Translations under genes and position numbers: made by a program | Shown: one piece after another, positions 42,151 through 43,567 of the stretch | Layout: each line of letters opens with the position of its first letter | Numbering within the stretch: the first letter of the stretch is position 1 | The notes under the pieces: model-generated | Database searches by the model: none | Told to the model about the DNA's origin: nothing | What the model saw: the letters and a program-made list of their open reading frames with translations, nothing else | Assembly: GCA_947507965.1 (NCBI GenBank) | Contig: CANNQU010000024.1 | Coordinates: 1-43,567 of the forward strand | From: Bacteroidota bacterium | GTDB lineage: Bacteria; Bacteroidota; Bacteroidia; UKL13-3 | DNA: 43,567 nt | Direction: 5' to 3'

Positions 42151-42675
42151 ATGAATTACCCAAGCCAACATCAGCAAATCGTAAAAGAGCTTTTAGATGG
42201 TAAGTTTATCTTATCGCAAAGCAACCCTTTGTACGAGTTAATTAAAGCAAACCTCGATTTCTACAAAGATTTTTTTCATGCCTCTTTTGGCTATGATATC
42301 TTGCAAAAGAAAACCTATTTCTTTTTAACAAGCAACGAAAGCAATGAGAAATTCTCACGTGATATTACCATTTTTGTTGGTATCGTCTCCTATGAGCTGG
42401 ACAATGAAGGGAAGAACTTCCAAGACCTCATTCGTTTCAGTATTTTTGAGTACGACCAGGTCGATGTAATGGTACGTAGCTCCATTTATTTCAATGTGCT
42501 CGAAAGTATCGATTTTGGCGATACACGACGGTTTCTCTCTCGCTTATCTCGTATTAATATTATCGAAGAACTAGAAGGCGATAAGTTTCGTTTCACCGAA
42601 GCCATCGACTTGTTTTTTGATTTTGCACTGACGGTATTGGAGCAGAAAAAAGAGAAACAACTATCGAAAAAATAA
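42151..42675 (+). CDS. MksE/JetB-like winged-helix subunit (condensin-like)
   Basis: This 174-residue protein has the MksE family layout: IVKELLDGKFILSQSNPLYELI at the N-terminus, LDFYKDFFHASFGYDILQKKTYFFLTSN, then a helical stretch (GIVSYELDNEGKNFQDLI). It ends in a winged helix: RRFLSRLSRINIIEELEGDKF and then RFTEAIDLFFDFALTVL. MksE proteins bind the kleisin's middle region and contact DNA in MukBEF, MksBEF and Wadjet complexes. This is the most recognisable member of the trio. No JetD/MksG nuclease gene follows; the next gene is a convergent acetyltransferase 148 bp away. Confidence 0.65.
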   Translation: MNYPSQHQQIVKELLDGKFILSQSNPLYELIKANLDFYKDFFHASFGYDILQKKTYFFLTSNESNEKFSRDITIFVGIVSYELDNEGKNFQDLIRFSIFEYDQVDVMVRSSIYFNVLESIDFGDTRRFLSRLSRINIIEELEGDKFRFTEAIDLFFDFALTVLEQKKEKQLSKK

Positions 42676-42823
42676 AGCCGGAAAACACGGAAATAAACCA
42701 CCTAAAAACAAGCCGCGCAAATCCAAGTTTAACGTGCCGCTAATTCAATCAGGTCGTATTTTCAAAAAGGTGTTTCTTCCTTCATTATGGTGGTTAATCT
42801 CCCCTTTACGATATCGTCCATCG

Positions 42824-43378
42824 TTACCTTTTCAACAGCAAAATCACATCCTCAAATATCTTCCCTCCTACCGGAAACTCATGATTACCAATCTTTTCAA
42901 ATCCATACTTTTTATAAAAGCTTAGTGCGTGGTTATTAAAAGAGCCTGTACTTAGCCAAATAGAGTTGCATTTTCTTCTCTTTGCTTCATCAAAAAAAAC
43001 GTGCATGAGTTTACGTGCTGCCCCCATTCGTTGAAATTCCTTCTTGATATAAATTCGTTGTATCTCCATACTGTGAGGTATCTCCATCATACCATAAGGA
43101 GCTTTATCGAAGTTAATTTTACCGTAACCAACAACAACATCGCCTAACTCAAGAAAATAATACTTGCTCTGTTCATCTTCAAGTTCCGTTTGCAAAACAT
43201 CGCTACTAAAGGAGCTGTTTAGGTACGCTTTCATATCATCGGGCGGGGTGATATCAATAAAAGAATCATAAAATGTTTCTTTGCCAACTTTTTGCAATAC
43301 ATCCATATCCGAAAGGGAAATAATGCGAGCAGTAAATTCTTTAGATTCCATTGGCTTACAAAAAAACGCTTTATTCAT
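42824..43378 (-). CDS. GNAT family N-acetyltransferase
   Basis: This protein of about 184 residues has the GNAT fold: a VVGYGKINF strand, MEIQRIYIKKEFQRMGAARKLMH with the acetyl-CoA-binding Q-x-x-G-x-A loop, IWLSTGSFNNHALSFYKKYGFEKIG (motif B), and a final strand. It resembles the RimI/PhnO-like small-molecule or protein acetyltransferases, and the substrate cannot be inferred. The start is set at the ATG at 43378; a GTG three codons upstream and an ATG at 43351 are alternatives. It converges with the condensin-like operon and shows no functional link to it. Confidence 0.8.
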   Translation of the reverse strand: MNKAFFCKPMESKEFTARIISLSDMDVLQKVGKETFYDSFIDITPPDDMKAYLNSSFSSDVLQTELEDEQSKYYFLELGDVVVGYGKINFDKAPYGMMEIPHSMEIQRIYIKKEFQRMGAARKLMHVFFDEAKRRKCNSIWLSTGSFNNHALSFYKKYGFEKIGNHEFPVGGKIFEDVILLLKR

Positions 43379-43567
43379 GAATTCCACATGGCAGATATTA
43401 CAATCCTTACGAGTTTAAACGGGTATTTCAGTATTTGATGTGCTGGCGAAAATAAAATGATCCGCAAAGACCGTATCAATGCTGTTTCGTCATTCCTATT
43501 CTGAAGCCCTCCTTTCGCAGATCCTAGGTCCATGAACAAGTTACCATTGACGTATTTTGATGCTAAC
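43379..43567. other. Window edge with no supported gene
   Basis: These 189 bases lie upstream of the acetyltransferase. A 12-codon ATG frame (from 43532, plus strand) is open to the end of the window and could be the start of a gene outside, but nothing identifies it. No TAnnTTTG box was found. Confidence 0.35.

Noticed and set aside
38163-42675. Calling the SMC-like trio a complete Wadjet defence system
   Set aside because: The JetD Toprim nuclease that defines Wadjet is not next to the genes and the gene order differs, so only a condensin-like complex is claimed.
43532-43567. ATG frame open to the window end
   Set aside because: Only 12 codons are visible and no promoter or ribosome site supports it; it may be real but cannot be judged here.

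Overview
The window looks like a chromosomal segment of a free-living or environmental member of the Bacteroidota. It is AT-rich. Several genes are preceded by the phylum's promoter element (-7 box TAnnTTTG) rather than by Shine-Dalgarno sequences. It carries type IX secretion (T9SS) genes (porP/sprF-like, gldJ, porU, porV), a T9SS cargo with a type A C-terminal sorting domain, and a type VI secretion locus of the Bacteroidota subtype (T6SSiii). I cannot name the genus. No rRNA, tRNA, CRISPR array, insertion sequence or integrase is visible, and no stretch longer than 300 bases lacks a gene.

Layout. 0.2-1.1 kb: membrane-anchored glycosyltransferase (minus). 1.2-9.3 kb: T9SS block, with porP/sprF-like and gldJ on the minus strand divergent from porU-porV on the plus strand. 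9.4-16.7 kb: housekeeping genes, namely ispF (plus), then a long minus-strand run read as two TPM-domain membrane proteins, iscS-iscU-iscA, an M28 peptidase, rlmB, a secreted SPOR-domain protein and superoxide dismutase. 17.0-26.3 kb, plus strand: T9SS-exported Asp-box protein, strong terminator, lipoprotein GH13 amylase, unknown membrane protein, TonB-dependent receptor, and proline catabolism enzyme PruA.

26.4-35.9 kb, plus strand: T6SS island tssB-tssC-hcp-hcp-hcp-vgrG-tssE-tssF-PAAR-DUF4123. It encodes the sheath, tube, spike and part of the baseplate, plus an effector-loading chaperone. TssG, TssK, ClpV and the T6SSiii membrane-complex genes are not here, and no effector gene follows the chaperone. 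Two RNA hairpins, one a good intrinsic terminator, lie inside the island on either side of the hcp genes and may set subunit ratios.

35.9-38.0 kb: three integral-membrane lipid genes, a VTE5/dolichol-kinase-like CTP-dependent kinase (minus), then a CDP-alcohol phosphatidyltransferase and a CdsA-like cytidylyltransferase (plus). The divergent starts flank a perfect 16-bp palindrome. Together they could convert a lipid alcohol to a phosphate, a CDP derivative and then a phospholipid.

38.0-42.7 kb, plus strand: three genes that I read as a compact SMC/condensin complex of the MukBEF/MksBEF/Wadjet kind: an SMC-like ATPase, a kleisin-like protein and a MksE-like winged-helix protein. The order is ATPase first and no JetD/MksG nuclease is next to them. 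This is the best candidate in the window for an under-described system. The window ends with a GNAT acetyltransferase (minus).
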